This document shows, in pieces, positions 5,901-6,872 of a stretch of DNA of 6,872 nt. The notes under the pieces are model-generated. The model was not told where the DNA came from. It made no database searches and worked only from the letters and a program-made list of their open reading frames with translations. Position numbers and translations under genes: made by a program. How positions within the stretch are numbered: position 1 is the stretch's first letter; each line of letters opens with the position of its first letter. Source of the DNA: VGPE01 sp031431395 (GTDB lineage: Bacteria; Chloroflexota; Limnocylindria; Limnocylindrales; CSP1-4); NCBI GenBank assembly GCA_031431395.1, contig JANPDJ010000166.1, forward strand, positions 1-6,872, written 5' to 3'.

Positions 5901-5947
5901 CGGACGGCCTGCCGGCGAAGAAGCACGATTCTCCGCAGGCCGTGCCG
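5901..5947. terminator. Inverted repeat between converging genes, possible bidirectional terminator
   Basis: ACGGCCTGC (5904-5912) and GCAGGCCGT (5935-5943) form a perfect 9-bp stem. It extends by three pairs (CGG with CCG at 5945-5947) across one bulged base. The 22-base loop can partly pair further (GAAGAA against TTCTCC). It sits 13 bases after the plus-strand zinc-ribbon stop and about 80 bases beyond the minus-strand stop. No T-tract follows on either strand, so intrinsic termination is not certain. The rest of 5889-6026 shows nothing else I can name. Confidence 0.45.
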
Positions 5948-6026
5948 TCGGGTTCGGGTTCGGCCGCCGGGTGACCTTCGCGCGTGGCTCCCGCGCGGCC
6001 GCAATGGGCCCTGGCTGAAACGCTGA

Positions 6027-6368
6027 TCAGCCGGCCAGCGTCCCGCACTGCTGGCAGAACCGCGCCCGCGGGGCCAGCGGAGCGCCGCAGCCCGTACACG
6101 TTCCAGCGGCCGGCAACGGGGCAGCGGCCGGACCCACGGCCGCCATCGCGGCGCCCGTGGTGCCGATCGCCGCCGGTGAGATGGTGTCCGCGGACGTCAG
6201 CGTGCGGCCGCATTTCGGGCACGCGATCCAGCCGGCCTGAAGCGTGGCCCGGCAGTCCGGGCACCGGCCGTGCGTGAACGGCTCGGTGACGCCACAGAAC
6301 GGGCACGCGGCCGAATCGGCCTGGATGAACTTCCCGCAGTACGGGCAGGGATGCTTGAAGGTCGGCAT
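6027..6368 (-). CDS. Small triple zinc-ribbon protein
   Basis: This 113-residue protein is built almost only of zinc knuckles. Ribbon 1 is C8/C11/C22/C25 (CPYC...CPFC), ribbon 2 is C36/C39/C50/C53 (CPDC...CPKC) and ribbon 3 is C91/C94/C105/C108 (CTGC...CQQC). An Ala/Gly/Pro-rich flexible linker (about 62-89) separates ribbon 3 from the others. Ribbon 3, with CGAPLAPRARFC and CGT, resembles the C-terminal ribbons of the convergent zinc-ribbon gene. The ATG at 6368 is fixed by AGGAGGG five bases upstream and shares one base with the stop of the preceding gene (TGATG), so the two are probably translated together. No membrane segment or signal peptide is seen. The function is unknown; such proteins often act as adaptors or metal-dependent scaffolds, which is inference here. 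Confidence 0.9.
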   Translation of the reverse strand: MPTFKHPCPYCGKFIQADSAACPFCGVTEPFTHGRCPDCRATLQAGWIACPKCGRTLTSADTISPAAIGTTGAAMAAVGPAAAPLPAAGTCTGCGAPLAPRARFCQQCGTLAG

Positions 6369-6872
6369 CAGGTCCCTCCTGCGTTGGGCGGCTCGACCGC
6401 CTCCATGGCATCCCCGGAGCCCATGGCGCCGGCTGTAGCGGCCCCCGCCACCTGTGATTCCTGCGCAGCGCGTCCGGGCCATTCGGCTGCTTCGTCCCTC
6501 GCCGCCCCATGCCACGCGATGAGATCGTCGATGGCCGCGCCCCACGAAACGTCGTCCCGGTGGACGATGCGGGCGACGAAGCGCCTCCGCGCGGCGGCCA
6601 GCGACGGCAGGGCGCGGAGCGCGAGGCGGTAGCGGAGGTACGCCGGCTCCCGCAGGGCGTCGTCGGTCAGCGCCATCGGTTCCCGCAGGAACCGCGAATC
6701 CACCAGCGCCTCCGAGATGTCGCGGACGGCTCCGGCCAGGGCATCGGGCCAGGCGGGGTCCGTGCCGAAGTCCGCCCGCGGCTGGACGCGGAAGCAGTAC
6801 GTGGCATGCGCACCCTCGCTGACGAGTTCGAGTGCCACGAGGTTGCCCGGCAGGGGGACGAAGAACCAGACC
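6368..6872 (-). CDS. Unrecognised protein, C-terminal 167 residues (5' end off window)
   Basis: The reading frame enters from the right edge and stops at 6370-6368. A GTG at 6838 could be read as a start, but the frame continues upstream to the edge as VWFFVPLPGNLVALEL, which looks like real protein continuing a beta strand, so I call the gene 5'-truncated. The visible part begins with that hydrophobic strand and SEGAHATYCFRV, then a region rich in Leu, Arg and Ala that looks helical, including RYRLALRALPSLAAARRR and a VSWGAAIDDLIAWHG segment. It ends in an Ala/Gly/Glu-rich tail of about 35 residues that is probably disordered. No catalytic motif or domain is recognised. It is directly upstream of, and overlaps by one base, the triple zinc-ribbon gene, which suggests a joint role. 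Confidence 0.8.
   Translation of the reverse strand, partial: VWFFVPLPGNLVALELVSEGAHATYCFRVQPRADFGTDPAWPDALAGAVRDISEALVDSRFLREPMALTDDALREPAYLRYRLALRALPSLAAARRRFVARIVHRDDVSWGAAIDDLIAWHGAARDEAAEWPGRAAQESQVAGAATAGAMGSGDAMEAVEPPNAGGT
6369..6380 (-). promoter_or_regulatory. Ribosome binding site deciding the start of the triple zinc-ribbon gene
   Basis: Minus-strand AGGAGGG (6380-6374) plus a five-base spacer points to the ATG at 6368 and rules out a longer in-frame ORF starting near 6545. The site is inside the last codons of the upstream gene, next to the TGATG stop/start junction. Confidence 0.8.

Noticed and set aside
3059..5974. A 16-base match (GGTTCGGCCGCCGGGT) near 3060 and near 5959
   Set aside because: There are only two copies with no shared context, in a G/C-rich sequence that makes such matches probable.
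5893..6510. Minus-strand frame of about 205 codons over the zinc-ribbon gene
   Set aside because: It is a shifted frame of the triple zinc-ribbon gene and its upstream partner; the real frame keeps regular Cys spacing and a ribosome binding site.
6369..6545. Extended N-terminus for the triple zinc-ribbon gene (start at 6545)
   Set aside because: It overlaps the upstream gene fully in another frame, is Arg/Gly-rich, and the ATG at 6368 has a strong RBS.
1..6872. tRNA, rRNA, riboswitch, CRISPR array, insertion sequence or phage genes
   Set aside because: No cloverleaf-like segments, spaced direct repeats, transposase motifs or terminal inverted repeats were seen on reading both strands; no cobalamin riboswitch-like block precedes the mutase gene.

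Overview
The window is a stretch of GC-rich, densely packed bacterial chromosome with ten protein-coding genes, two of them cut by the window edges. I see no RNA gene, mobile element, CRISPR array, attachment site or origin. Start codons are mixed (ATG and GTG), and short gaps and start/stop overlaps are common. The separately encoded cobalamin-binding mutase subunit, the HExxH zincin with an HExxHxxGxxD motif and the zinc-ribbon genes would fit a high-GC Chloroflexota-like or Actinomycetota-like organism. That placement is inference from gene style; no marker gene proves it.

Left part (1-3133, all minus strand; transcription order right to left): an alpha/beta-hydrolase-fold protein, then folE (GTP cyclohydrolase I, 4-base ATGA overlap), a 108-base gap, the small B12-binding subunit of a methylmalonyl-CoA-type mutase, and meaB (its G-protein chaperone, starting inside the end of the mutase gene and running off the left edge). 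The first pair looks translationally coupled. The second pair is the known mutase/chaperone partnership; the large catalytic mutase subunit is not in the window.

Middle (3157-5196): a short plus-strand metallopeptidase gene lies divergent from the hydrolase and converges, with 3 bases between stop codons, on a minus-strand pair. That pair is a PLP-dependent threonine/serine dehydratase-like gene followed 24 bases later by a ureidoglycolate-lyase-family gene. Threonine deamination gives 2-oxobutyrate, a precursor of propionyl-CoA, which could in principle feed the mutase; this link is speculative.

Right part (5265-6872): a plus-strand protein with an N-terminal Cys-rich module, a glycine-zipper-like segment and a C-terminal double zinc ribbon converges on a minus-strand pair. 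That pair is an unrecognised protein entering from the right edge and a small triple-zinc-ribbon protein whose start codon overlaps its stop by one base. A perfect 9-bp inverted repeat lies between the two converging units. This zinc-ribbon region is the least explained part of the window. The other clear oddity is the hydrolase, whose nucleophile-elbow serine is replaced by glycine.
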